Origin: Scylla paramamosain
Taxonomy: Eukaryota > Arthropoda > Malacostraca > Decapoda > Portunidae
Direction: 5' to 3'
Assembly (NCBI RefSeq): GCF_035594125.1
Contig: NC_087158.1
Span: forward strand, 10,008,300 to 10,072,299
DNA: 64,000 bases
Under the pieces are notes generated by a model. The model searched no databases, was not told the origin of the DNA, and saw only the letters and a list, made by a program, of their open reading frames with translations. The position numbers were made by a program, and so were the translations under genes. Below, in pieces: positions 16,561 to 26,851 of the stretch (its first letter is position 1; every line of letters begins with the position of its first letter).

Positions 16561-16926
16561 ATGCTAACAGCTCTTCTGATCTCGCTAACTGTATGCTTCC
16601 GCTCCTCCCGTGGCCTCGCTGCAGAAGACCTTCTTCTTTCTCATTCCCCATCACTCCCTATTCTGTTCACCTCTCAAATGCAAGAGTTAACCAGTATTCT
16701 CAATCATTCATCCCTTTCTCTGGTAAACTCTGGAACCCCTTGCCTGCTTTTGTATTTTCAACTTCCTATGACTTGAATTCCTTCAAGGGAGAGGTTTCAA
16801 GACACTTATCCTTCAGGTTTTGACTACTGCTTCGGACCCTATTCGGGGGCCGACATCTTAGTGTTTTTTTTTTTTTTCGATTTTTTTGCCCTTGGCCTGT
16901 GTCCCTCTTCAATAAAAAAAAAAAAA
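16561..16926 (+). mobile_element. Family A 3' fragment in tandem with the previous copy
   Basis: It begins immediately after the poly(A) of the preceding copy, inside the C-terminal coding region (RCRRPSSFSF in frame 16,593-16,823), and ends in its own poly(A) at about 16,912. This is a head-to-tail arrangement of two truncated 3' ends, consistent with insertion into an A-rich tail. Confidence 0.85.
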
Positions 16927-17773
16927 GTAAATATAGAAATGGAGTAGATAACTGGTAAGGGGGGACATATCAGAAGACAGAGACGGGTGATGCGCTTCCG
17001 AGAAGGAAGAAAGGGCTCTATGTTAATGGTCTTTATTGTGGAAGAGGATAAATACGCAGGAAAATAGGGACCAGGAGAACATAAAATTTATAAAACAGTG
17101 AAGTGAAAATAGAAAATGTACAGTTTATTATGCAAACAATGTTTCTACTCGTAAATGATAAGTAATATGTAAGACACAATTATGCAAAAAAATGCTTTTG
17201 AATTTATCACATTTGCACATTTTGGGAGAAACACTTAAAAAGACTTTTGAAGATGGTGTATAAAAGGAAGAGAGGAAGTGAAAGGGAGAGAGATTAGACA
17301 GAGGGCGGAGTATATAGCAAACAAAGAACAAAAATATGTAACCAATTTGAGTTGCCAAGTTAAAATAACGAAGAGTACTCATCTTTAATGCAAGTTCATG
17401 AAGATAGGAAACTAGAGGTCGACTACCACCCTCTTTAGCGGGCGACACAGGAGTAGAACAGGAACATACAACATTAATGAATAATGGCCGTTCAAGCGAA
17501 GCAGAATTTCACAATTACTCGTTCTATATCAGCGAAATAGCCAAATCGTTGGAAGGTAAATCTCTATGACTCCATCAAAGCCTTCAGCGAATGCCTTCAT
17601 TAGCACTATGACTTATGGAAATTAAATCTGCGTATACAGAGATAGTCGGGAAATTCCAGAGAGACTTTGTGCACAGAGACTTGAATATCGATACACGCAC
17701 TGCTTGTAAACGAATAGTGAAGTTGTAAACGAATAGTGAAGGCGCAAGGATTCTGAAGCGAGTATTTTCTTCC

Positions 17774-17774
<1 letters not shown>
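16927..17774. other. Unassigned sequence
   Basis: A 106-residue minus frame at 17,128-17,448 is the longest. It has no recognised domain and is AT-rich. No gene is called. Confidence 0.4.

Positions 17775-17861
<87 letters not shown>
17775..17861. repeat. (CT)n microsatellite, about 87 bp
   Basis: Pure CT tract. Confidence 0.97.
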
Positions 17862-17862
<1 letters not shown>

Positions 17863-18161
17863 GTGGCAAGCGCTCTAAATAAGAAATAAAATACGCAAGA
17901 ATTTATTTTATTGACAGGAAATCTATTCAGGAAGCGAGAACATTGGGTAAACATCTGGAGAATTTGTGAGAGCTGGCCGCGGTGCAGGAAAAAGGGCATA
18001 GGTAGTACAAGACCCAAACAAATAATTTCAAGAAATAATGACGGGATGGAAAAAAAAAAAAAAATGGGTATGGTGACGGTGGAGAAGAAATATAAAACAG
18101 TGGTAAAGGAGAAAGAAGGAAAGGAGAGAGAGAAATTGGTGAAGAACAAACACAAAGATTT
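17862..18161. other. Unassigned purine-rich sequence
   Basis: Plus-strand frame 17,911-18,264 is Lys-rich and runs into a family A 3' end. No domain was recognised. Confidence 0.4.
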
Positions 18162-18183
18162 TTTATTTTTATTTATTTATTTA
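18162..18183. repeat. Short (TTTA)n tract at a family A 3' end
   Basis: Five or so ATTT units lie next to the T-run that represents the element's poly(A) tail on the minus strand. Confidence 0.85.
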
Positions 18184-21100
18184 TTTTTTTTATGTAGGAA
18201 GGACACTGGCCAAGGGCAACAAAAATCCAATAAAAAAATGCCCACTGAAATGCCAGTCCCATAAAAGGTCAAAGCAGTAGTCAAAAAATTGATGAATAAG
18301 TGTCTTGAAACCTCCCTCTTGAAGGAATTCAAGTCATAGGAAGGTGGAAATACAGAAGCAGGCAGGGAATTCCAGAGTTTAACAGAGAAAGGGATGAATG
18401 ATTGAGAGTACTGGTTAACTCTTGCGTTAGAGAGGTGGACAGAATAGGGGTGAGAGAAAGAAGAAAGTCTTGTGCAGCGAGGCTGCAGAAGGAGGGGAGG
18501 CATGCAGTTAGCAAGATCAGAAGAACAGTTACCATGAAAATAGCGGTAGAAGACGGCTAGAGATGCAAAATTGCGGCGGTGAGAGAGAGGCTGAAGACAG
18601 TCAGTTAGAGGAGAGGAGTTGATGAGACGAAAAGCTATTGATTCCACCCTGTCTAGAAGAGCAGTATGAGTGGAACCCCCCCAGACATGTGAAGCATACT
18701 CCATACATGGACGGATACAGAGTTAGCAGCTGGGGGGGGTGAGAAAAACTGGCGGAGACGTCTCAGAACACCTAACTTCATAGAAGCTGTTTTAGCTAGA
18801 GATGAGATGTGAAGTTTCCAGTTCAGATTATAAGTAAAGGACAGACCGAGGATGTTCAGTGTAGAAGAGGGGGACAGTTGAGTCTCATTGAAGAAGAGGG
18901 GATAGTTGTCTGAAAGGTTGTGTCGAGTTGATAGATGGAGGAATTGAGTTTTTGAGGCATTGAACAGTACCAAGTTTGCTCTGCCCCAATCAGAAATTTT
19001 AGAATAATCAGAAGTCAGGCGTTCTGTGGCTTCCCTGCGTGACATGTTTACCTCCTGAAGGGTTGGACGTCTATGAAAAGACGTGGAAAAGTGCAGGGTG
19101 GTATCATCAGCATAGGAGTGGATAGGACAAGAAGTTTGGTTTAGAAGATCATTAATGAATAATAAGAAGAGAGTGGGTGACAGGACAGAACCCTGAGGAA
19201 CACCACTGTTAATATATTTAGGAGAAGAACAGTGACCGTCTACCACAGCAGCAATAAAACGGACAAAGAGGAAACTTGAGATGAAGTTACAGAGAGAAGG
19301 ATAGGAACCGTAGGAGGGTAGTTTGGAAATCAAAGCTTTGTGCCAGACTCTATCAAAGGCTTTTGATATGTCCAAGGCAACAGCAAAAGTTTCACCAAAG
19401 TCTCTAAAAGAGGATGACCAAGACTCAGTAAGGAAAGCCAGAAGATCACCAGTAGAGCGGCCTTGACGGAACCCATACTGGCGATCAGATAGAAGGTTGT
19501 GAAGTGATAGATGTTTAAGAATCTTCCTGTTGAGGATAGATTCAAAAACTTTAGATAAGCAGGAAATTAAAGGAATAGGACGGTAGTTTGAGGGATTAGA
19601 ACGGTCACCTTTTTAGGAACAGGTTGAATGTAGGCAAACTTCCAGCAAGAAGGAAAGGTAGATGTTGACAGACAGAGCTGAAAGAGTTTGACTAGGAAAG
19701 GTGCAAGCACGGAGGCACAGTTTCGGAGAACAATAGGAGGGACCCCATCAGATCCATAAGCCTTCCGAGGGTTTAGGCCACCGAGGGCATGGAAAAACAT
19801 CATTGTGAAGAATTTTAATAGGTGGCGTGAAGTAGTCAGAGGGTGGAGGAGAGGGAGGAATAAGCCCAGAATCGTCCAGGATAGAGTTTTGAGCAAAGGT
19901 TTGAGCGAAGAGTTCAGCTTTAGAAATAGATGTGATAGCAGTGCTGCCATCTGGTTGAAACAGAGGAGGGAAAGAAGAAGAAACAAAGTTATTGGAGATA
20001 TTTTTGGCTAGATGCCAGAAGTCATGAGGGGAGTTAGATCTTGAAAGGTTTTGACACTTTCTGTTAATGAAGGAGTTTTTGGCTAGTTGGAGAACAGACT
20101 TGGCATGGTTCCCTGCAGAAATATAAAGTGTATGAGATTCTGGTGATGGAAGGCTTAAGTACCCTTTGTGGGCCACCTATCTATCATGTATAGCACGAGA
20201 ACAAGCTGTGTTAAACCAAGGTTTAGAAGGTTTAGGACGAGAAAAAGAGTGAGGAATGAACGCCTCCATGCCAGACACTATCACCTCTGTTATGTGCTCA
20301 GCACACAAAGACGTGTCTCTGACACGGAAGCGGTAGTCATTCCATGGAAATCAGCACAATACCTCCTCGGGTTCCCCCAGCTAGCAGAGGCAAAACGCCA
20401 GAGGCACCTTCGCTCAGGGGGATCCTGAGGAGGGATTGGAGCGATAGGACAAGATACAGATATGAGATTGTGATTGGAGGAGCCCAACGGAGAAGAAAGG
20501 GTGACAGCATAAGCAGAAGGATTAGAGGTCAGGAAAAGGTCAACAATGTTGGGCGTATCTCCAAGACAGTCAGGAATACGAGTAGGGTGTTGCACCAATT
20601 GCTTTAGGTCGTGGAGGATAGCAAAGTTGTAGGCAAGTTCATCAGGATAGTCAGTGAAGGGAGAGGAAAGCCAAAGGTGGTGGTGAACACTGAAGTCTCC
20701 AAGAATGGAGATCTCTGCAAAATGGAAGAGGGACGGAATGTGCTCCACTTTGGAAGTTAAGTAGTCAAATGAATTTCTTATAGTCAGAGGAGTTAGGTGA
20801 GAGGTATACAGCACAGATAAGTTTAGTATGAGAGTGACTCTGTAGTCGTAGCCAGATGGTGGAAAACTCGGAAGATTCGAGAGCGTGGGCAGGAGAGAAG
20901 GTTAAGTCATTGCGCACAGAAACGTAGCATCCAGCTTTGGATAAAAAATGAGGATAGAGAAAGTAGGAGGGAACAGAAAAGGGGCTACTGTCCGTTGCCT
21001 CAGACACCTGAGTTTCAGTGAGGAAAAGAAGATGAGGTTTAGAAGAGGAGAGGTGGTGTTCTACTGATTGAAAATTAGATCTTAGACCGCGAATGTTGCA

Positions 21101-21476
21101 GAAGTTAATGAAGAAAAAGTTGAGGGGGGTGTCAAGACACTTAGGGTCGTCGACAGAAAGGCAGTCCGACCTGGGGACATTTATGGTCCCCTCCCCAGAT
21201 GGGGACTCCGAGGCTGGTGTAGGAGTCGCTATGATGATTTTAAAATTTTTGAGTGAAGAGTGTGTGTGTTATTAGGTGCTTGTAGTTTTGTGTGGAGGAA
21301 GAGGGTTGTCTTTAGAGGGCAGGCTGTGACTGCCCCCTTGTGTTGTGAGACACAAAGGGAAACGTTCAGTGAGGTCACAGCTGGGTTTATTGATAAGTTC
21401 ACAGAACCCCCTGAACAGTGCTTTAGACCTCACTAGGAGTAATTATCGTTTCGGCAGGTGTCTACTGCCTCCTCCT
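18184..21476 (-). mobile_element. Family A non-LTR retrotransposon, near full length
   Basis: From 5' end 21,476 to poly(A) at about 18,184-18,191, 3.29 kb. The 5' start (AGGAGGAGGCAGTAGACACC) equals that of the copies at 9,573 and 45,507. The leader precedes the start-codon equivalent near 21,233 (ATGGCGACTCC becomes ATAGCGACTCC, so the initiator is lost). Endonuclease frames are 20,765-21,007 and 20,290-20,814, linker and RT start at 19,567-20,176, RT core at 18,653-19,375, and C-terminus at 18,177-18,704. Neither end abuts a long TA tract, unlike the copy at 6,253-9,573. Confidence 0.9.
18653..19375 (-). pseudogene. Family A reverse transcriptase core and C-terminal half
   Basis: 240-residue frame starting inside [16 protein letters not shown] context, SGVPQGSVLSPTLFLLFIND, YADDTTLHFS, then the thumb region [16 protein letters not shown] and [17 protein letters not shown]. 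It continues to a frameshift at about 18,715, after which frame 18,177-18,704 carries the rest to RHLFINF. The catalytic YADD is intact. Upstream parts are out of frame. Confidence 0.88.
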
Positions 21477-21559
21477 AAGAGGAGATGTACAAAAGAAGAG
21501 CAATGATCAGTAGACATGCTCTATGTAAAGTAGTACACTATCCAATCTAATGTGGGTTC

Positions 21560-22310
21560 CATAGGATATTAAAAGCAAAAATCATCTCCATTCACCTCTG
21601 TGTCGAGTAGATATTCTGAAATAATACATAGATCAAAAGTTGGGCGTTCTTTGAGCTCTCCACGGAAACTATTTATGTTGAGTTTGGGGTCTGCTAAAAA
21701 AAATGACGTTGAGAAATACGGAGTAGAGTGATGAGCGTAGGTGAAATTTTTAACATAATTTATGTACAATAGGAATAGGGACGGTTAAAGGACAGAAGCT
21801 TGTGGAATGCCACTGTTAAAAGGGTTAAGAAAACAATTGCCATCTACCAATGCGGCAATTGAAAGCCAGAAAGGGAACTAGATATAAATGTGCAGAGATG
21901 AACAGAAACTGTATGGGGGAGACTTAAGATATAAAGATTTATGCTAGACTTTATCAAAAGCTTTTCACATGACTAAGGCAATAACAAAAGTTTCTTTGAA
22001 ATCCCTAAGGAAAGATAACCTAGATCTAGAAGATCGCCAGTACATCATTTTACGAAATTCATGATGACAAGCAAAAAGAGGCGTATGTCTAGATATTTGC
22101 TTCAGAATCTTCCTGTTGAGCTATGTGTATGTGTATGTGTAGATATTTGTATGTGTAGGTATTTGCTTCAGAATCTTTCTGTTGAGCTTTAGAAACACGA
22201 GAGATCAAAGCTATGGATGAATAATTTGAAAGATTGAAGCTAGGAGTAGGCTGAATTTAGTCAAACATCCAGTAAGAACGAATCACAAACAAAAAAGCTT
22301 GACCAGGCAA
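21560..22310 (-). mobile_element. Ancient family A-like RT relic
   Basis: No open frame remains, but on the minus strand two RT landmarks recur at the expected spacing. A degenerate GVPQGSVL-coding block lies at about 21,790-21,820, and a block resembling SKAFDRV codons lies at about 21,945-21,985 (plus strand ACTTTATCAAAAGCTTTT). Identity to family A is far lower than among the other copies, so this is either a much older insertion or a related lineage. Confidence 0.65.
22094..22187. repeat. Small tandem duplication, about 64 bp period
   Basis: The stretch containing ATTTGCTTCAGAATCTT and CTGTTGAGCT occurs twice, about 64 bp apart, separated by GTATGTGTA units. Confidence 0.8.
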
Positions 22311-22519
22311 GGAGCGTCACAACGGCACACACTGAGGCCCTAATGTAAAGGGAAATGTAGAGAGAAAATGAAGAAAAATGAAAAAAAGAAAAATAAATAA
22401 ATAAAAAAATAAGAAATAAACAAATAAGGAAATACAAAAAAAGTAGTAGTTCTAAGTTCAGAGTAGAAAGTTGAAATAAATCAAAGTAGAAAATTGAACA
22501 AAAAATAAATAAAAAAAAA

Positions 22520-22730
22520 GCCTCAGGAATTGCTCCCGGAAAGAACTTTTGTGCCGATTTCATTGAAAGTTAAAAAGAAAAACCTTGTCTATGGAAGGCG
22601 AAAAGTAAACATTATAGCGGCAGCAATAATAAAAAATAAATAAATAAAATAAATAGATAAATAAAGCAATTAAGGAATTCCTTCCGAAGAGAACATCAGA
22701 AAATTGTAGAATCTATGAAGTCAGGGTGAA
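22520..22730 (+). pseudogene. Decayed MADF-domain exon(s)
   Basis: The plus strand reads KNFCADFIES, a stop, KEKPCLWKAKSKHYSG, and after an A-rich gap QLRNSFRREHQKIVESMKSG. These resemble the N-terminal and C-terminal parts of a MADF domain (Myb/SANT-like DNA-binding domain of Adf-1, common in arthropods): F-x-x-x-F-I-E, P-C-L-W, K-x-Y-x-D/S, and the later L-R-x-S-F-R-R-E segment. The middle of the domain is missing. The stop codon and the A-rich gap show decay. A GT follows the KSG codons and could be an old donor site. The assignment is from memory of the family. Confidence 0.6.
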
Positions 22731-22879
22731 GTTTCATGCAATCAGGAGATAATTTACTTTTCTTCTTTGACTCATTTTTACTTGGTCGCTTGGGTGTCTG
22801 TACTCGTGCTGCAATATATGCCACAGCGTTGGGTCCAGAAGCACAGTCTATATTCTCATCGCTAAGTAAAGAGGCCATG

Positions 22880-23040
22880 TTTATATTCTGTCACATCTCA
22901 GGAAAACTGAAGTAACAATGAACGTTTATGAGCAACGCTGAGGCCGGAGATGAACGGAATTACAAAGGAACCTGACCTGCGGTAGTAACGTTTATGGGAT
23001 CTTTAGAGGACAAAGTAAACCCGAAAATAAGGGATAAAAA
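22880..23040. repeat. Higher-order repeat landmark, copy 1
   Basis: About 160 bp of more complex sequence (CACATCTCAGGAAAACTGAA then AACGCTGAGGCCGGAG) that recurs at about 39,290-39,440, 41,520-41,680 and 44,318-44,475. It marks the start of each higher-order unit. Confidence 0.85.
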
Positions 23041-23710
23041 GAACAAAAAAAAAAAAAAGGGAAAAAAACATAAACATGAAAATTCAGAAATAATACAAAT
23101 AAGAAAAAAGTTCTAGTTTTAAGTTTATAACAGAAAGTAAACAAAAGAAAAAAATATGAAAGAACGCAAATGCACAAAAAAAAAAAAAATGTAAAAAAAA
23201 ACGAACAAAAAAAAACGAACAAAAAATCTAGTTGTAGATATGAAATAGGAAGAAAAAAAATAATAAAAAAACTCTAGCTATAATTCTGATGTAGAAAGTC
23301 AGACAGAAAGAAAGAAAATATAAAATAAAAGAAGAAAATAAATAAGGAAAAGATAATATAGAAGGGCTCTAGAAAGTTTAATTTAAAAAGTAAAAGAAAA
23401 TATCAAAAGAAAGTAAAAGAAGAAAAAGAAATATAAAAGCACAATATTTTGAAAAAAAAGAAACAAAAAGACACACACAAAAAAGTTTAGTTTTAAAATT
23501 AGGGTGGAAAGGAAAGCAGAAAAGAAAAGATGAGACCAAAACAGAAAAATACGATAAAAAATACAAATATGAAGATAGAAAAAAAAAATATATATAATTG
23601 TAAGTTCAGAGTGGAAAGTAAAACAAAAGAAAATAAAAGAAAAAAACACGGAAAACTGAAAATGAAAATAAAAACAAAAAGCAAAGAGAAAAATTCAAGT
23701 TTTACGTGTA

Positions 23711-23915
<205 letters not shown>

Positions 23916-24811
23916 AAAATCCAAAGTTCTAGTTTTAGGTTTAGAACAGAAAGTAAACAGAAGAAACAATATATAAAAATATGAAGAAAAATGAAGAAAA
24001 AATTAAGAAAAAATATCATACTAAAGGAAAAAGTTACGCTGTAATTTAATATTAGAAAGTCCAAGAGAAGAAAAGAAATTTTATAAAAAAGAAAAAAAAT
24101 AGTAGACAGCAAAAAAGTAAATAAAAAAATCAATCTGTAATTTTATAGAAGAAAGTAAAAGAGAAGAAAAGAAAACATAAAAGAAGAAAAAAATACAGGA
24201 ATAAATGAAAAGAAATACAAAATGATTCTAGTTTTTACGTTAGCAATAAAAACTAAAACGAAATAAAATAAAATAAAAAAATACGAAGAAATAAAAAAAT
24301 AGTTTAAAGTTTAGAATAGAAGGTAAAACAAAAGAAAAATAAAATATAAAAGAAGATAATTAAAATAAATAAAAAAAATGAAGAATTTCTTTTAAAGTTC
24401 AGAGTAGAAAGTATGAAAATTATAGAAAAAAATATTGAAGAAAATTAAGAAAATATAGATAACATAATAAAAATACTTTCTAGTTTCAAGTTTAGATTAG
24501 TGACTAACAAAAGAATTTTATAATAAAACAAAGAAAACTGAAGATAGAAAAAGTTCAAATTGTATGATTGAGGTAAAAAATAAAACTAAAGAAAAAAAAT
24601 AAAAAAACAAAATTCAATAAAAAATGAAAATAAGAAAAAAAGAACAAGGCTCTAGTTTTAAGTTTAGAGTAGAGAGTAAAGAAGAAAAGAAGATATAGAA
24701 CAAAATAGAAGAAAAACAAAAACAAAAACAAAAATGAAATAAGAAAATCCAAAAAGATAAAAAAAAAAAAAAGACACGCACCAAAAAAGAAAAAAAAAAA
24801 AAGTAAAATAC

Positions 24812-24904
24812 ACACATCGGAGGCAGAGTGAACACGATGAATAACACGCGACATATTTAAAAACAAGGGGCTTGGTGGTGGAGTGAACAAATAAAACACA
24901 CAAT

Positions 24905-24905
<1 letters not shown>
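24812..24905. repeat. 34-bp minisatellite remnant, left of the Gypsy element
   Basis: Degenerate copies of a unit like AACACGCGACTCGG plus GGCGGAGTGAACA. The same units occur at 37,530-37,660, to the right of the Gypsy element, and at 43,668-43,775. Confidence 0.75.
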
Positions 24906-25027
<122 letters not shown>

Positions 25028-25266
25028 ATGTTTGGGGGGGAGGGGGGCCCGCGCGTGTGTGTGTGCCTGCGTGCGTGTGTGCTGTATATTTCATCATTTC
25101 ATATATTCACCCCACGTGTATCATGGCCAGCCAGTCCTTCCTCCATATCTTAAGGGAATTTCACACCCCACTTCCAGTCCTTAGGGATAACACCTGCGTA
25201 CATATGTTCGTCTTCCTTCCTGGTCATTTCTCCTCCTTCTCTACCTCAAGGGAATTTCACACCCAC
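25028..25266 (+). other. Sequence upstream of the shared LTR segment, with an internal duplication
   Basis: The phrase AAGGGAATTTCACACC(C)ACTTCCAGT occurs twice, at about 25,143 and 25,249. The second copy leads into the LTR segment. This part is not present upstream of the 3' LTR, so it is either host DNA or a rearranged LTR edge. Confidence 0.6.
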
Positions 25267-25803
25267 TTCCAGTTCTTAGCTCAGATAAATACAGCCCGCA
25301 TCGTAGCGAGCTCTCAGTTCATCCGCAGTTCATTCGGGAGTTTTGTTCCAGTGAAAGACACAGTCAGTCAGTCATCCAGTCACGAGCAGTCAGTCTTGGT
25401 CTCTCACTCAGTTCCGCTCGATCACAGTCAGCCGTGAAAGACGCTGCTCAGAAATAAATCATATAACTTCAGAGAGAGAGAGATAAGAGATTATAATCAG
25501 TCGCCACGCTACGATTTCGTCTCAAATCCAGTGTGTACATATCATTTTCCTATCATTAAATCAAGAACTCTTGTCATCGTGTCTTTTATTCACACAAATC
25601 AACATAACAAGCTAATTATCCACGCCCTCCAAGCTTCCAGAATCATCGCCTCACTCCAATCCTCCACGCTGCCAACACTAAGCATCTTCATCGTCTGGGC
25701 AAGTAACAAGCATCATCAATCATCAACTCCTGAACAGCAAAGGTGACTAATCAACTCATAACCACTGGTGGGTAACAACTTTATCGATATAGTGGTGACA
25801 CTT
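25267..25803 (+). repeat. 5' LTR (shared segment)
   Basis: It aligns with 36,901-37,502 from TTCCAGTTCTTAGCTCAG to GTGGTGACACTT. Canonical TG and CA ends are not certain. A terminal GTGGTGACA could be the 3' end. The GA tract at about 25,470-25,482 is only about 12 bp here. Just downstream, TGGTGGCAAAGCGG at about 25,820 is a possible primer-binding site, not proven. Confidence 0.85.
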
Positions 25804-25925
25804 TTCGCATCCTCATACAGTGGTGGCAAAGCGGTGTTGTGCGATCGAAGACACATCAAGACTCATAAGTGCACACCGAGACGAGAATATCACGCCCTAT
25901 CGAGGCAAGTGCGACGCTGATAAGC

Positions 25926-26099
25926 CACGTGCTCTCTCTCTCTCCTGGCTGCTCCCACGTGCCCCCACGTGACTCGTCCCTGTGGCCTCACCCTGCTCCA
26001 CGACACCCTGCAGCCGTGCTGATCTTGATCTTGTCGTCGTTCCTGCTTCCCTACCGAGGAGTGGTGTCCCTTGGCTCCTCCTCCGAGCCATCCCACGTG
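25926..26099. promoter_or_regulatory. Cluster of CACGTG palindromes (E-boxes) in the Gypsy leader
   Basis: CACGTG occurs at 25,926-25,931, 25,956-25,961, 25,966-25,971 and 26,094-26,099, and once more upstream at 25,113-25,118. CACGTG is the canonical binding site for bHLH factors of the Myc/Max/USF and CLOCK type. Whether it is used here is inference. Confidence 0.45.
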
Positions 26100-26375
26100 C
26101 TCACGGACTTGGCTCCTTCCCCGAGCCACCCCAGCCACCACCCTCTCCACCCGTGCTCATGGCCATCCCTCATCATCGGACGACCTTCCTGGGACGTTCT
26201 ACGCACCAAGGCCTCATCACTTTCACTGCCCGGACCCGTCCAAGGTCATCTCCTCCTGTCTTCAGCAGCTGTGCTCCTTCAGTCATCTGCTGTCACTTCC
26301 TAGCCAGCATTAAGTATCAATCCGATCCAGATTATTCTTGCTTTTACTCTTCCTTCTTCTGTTCTTAAGTGGTGC

Positions 26376-26475
26376 CTGTCTGTCTGTTTATCTACCTGTC
26401 TACCTGTCTGTCTGTCTGTCTGCCTGTCTGTCTGCCTATCCATCTCCTACCGTCTGTCTGTCTGTCTGTCTGCCT
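26376..26475. repeat. Imperfect (CTGT)n tract
   Basis: Tetranucleotide CTGT repeats with CTAC, CTGC and CTAT variants lie inside the Gypsy gag region. Confidence 0.9.
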
Positions 26476-26851
26476 ATCAGTGTTTATATAATTATCATTT
26501 CTGATAAACTTTCCCTTCTCATCTCTGACCCTGCTCAGGCTCTTGTTGCTTCCTCACCTGACTCACCCCCTCTCTCCTCATCACCCACCTTTCAGTTCTC
26601 CTTCGCCTTCTCGTGGACCTTACATTAGACGTACATCTCCTTCATCTCGCTATCAGTACACTCGATCGAAATCAGGACCAAGAAATGTCACCTGCAACCG
26701 TTGCAAGCTGCCAGGTTATGTTCTTGCGCAGTGTAGAATTCTCGATAGTTGAGGAAGATAATTCTTAAGAACATAAGAACATAAGAAATAAGGGAAGCTG
26801 CAAGAAGCTACCAGGCTTACACGTGGCAGTCCCTGTATGAAACACACCTAC

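Larger units (their letters stand above)
25804..26765 (+). pseudogene. Gypsy leader and gag C-terminal remnant
   Basis: The first 500 bp are C-rich and unlike neighbouring DNA. A CTGT-rich tract follows at about 26,376-26,475. In frame 26,543-26,752 the sequence SRGPYIRRTSPSSRY leads to CNRCKLPGYVLAQC, a retroviral-type zinc knuckle with spacing C-x2-C-x4-Y-x4-C, in which the usual His is Tyr. Gag would package the RNA in a cytoplasmic particle. Only this C-terminal end is recognisable, so most of gag is missing or too diverged to see. The coding part ends at a stop at about 26,750, just before the CR1/L2 insertion. Confidence 0.6.

Noticed and set aside
22696..22878. 60-residue minus frame conserved in part at about 39,100-39,290
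   Set aside because: It overlaps the antisense of the MADF relic, and the second copy has frame-breaking deletions, so it is not kept as coding.
25869..26368. Pro/Ser/His-rich frames in the Gypsy leader
   Set aside because: C-rich composition opens several frames at once. No gag-like motif occurs before the knuckle at 26,690.
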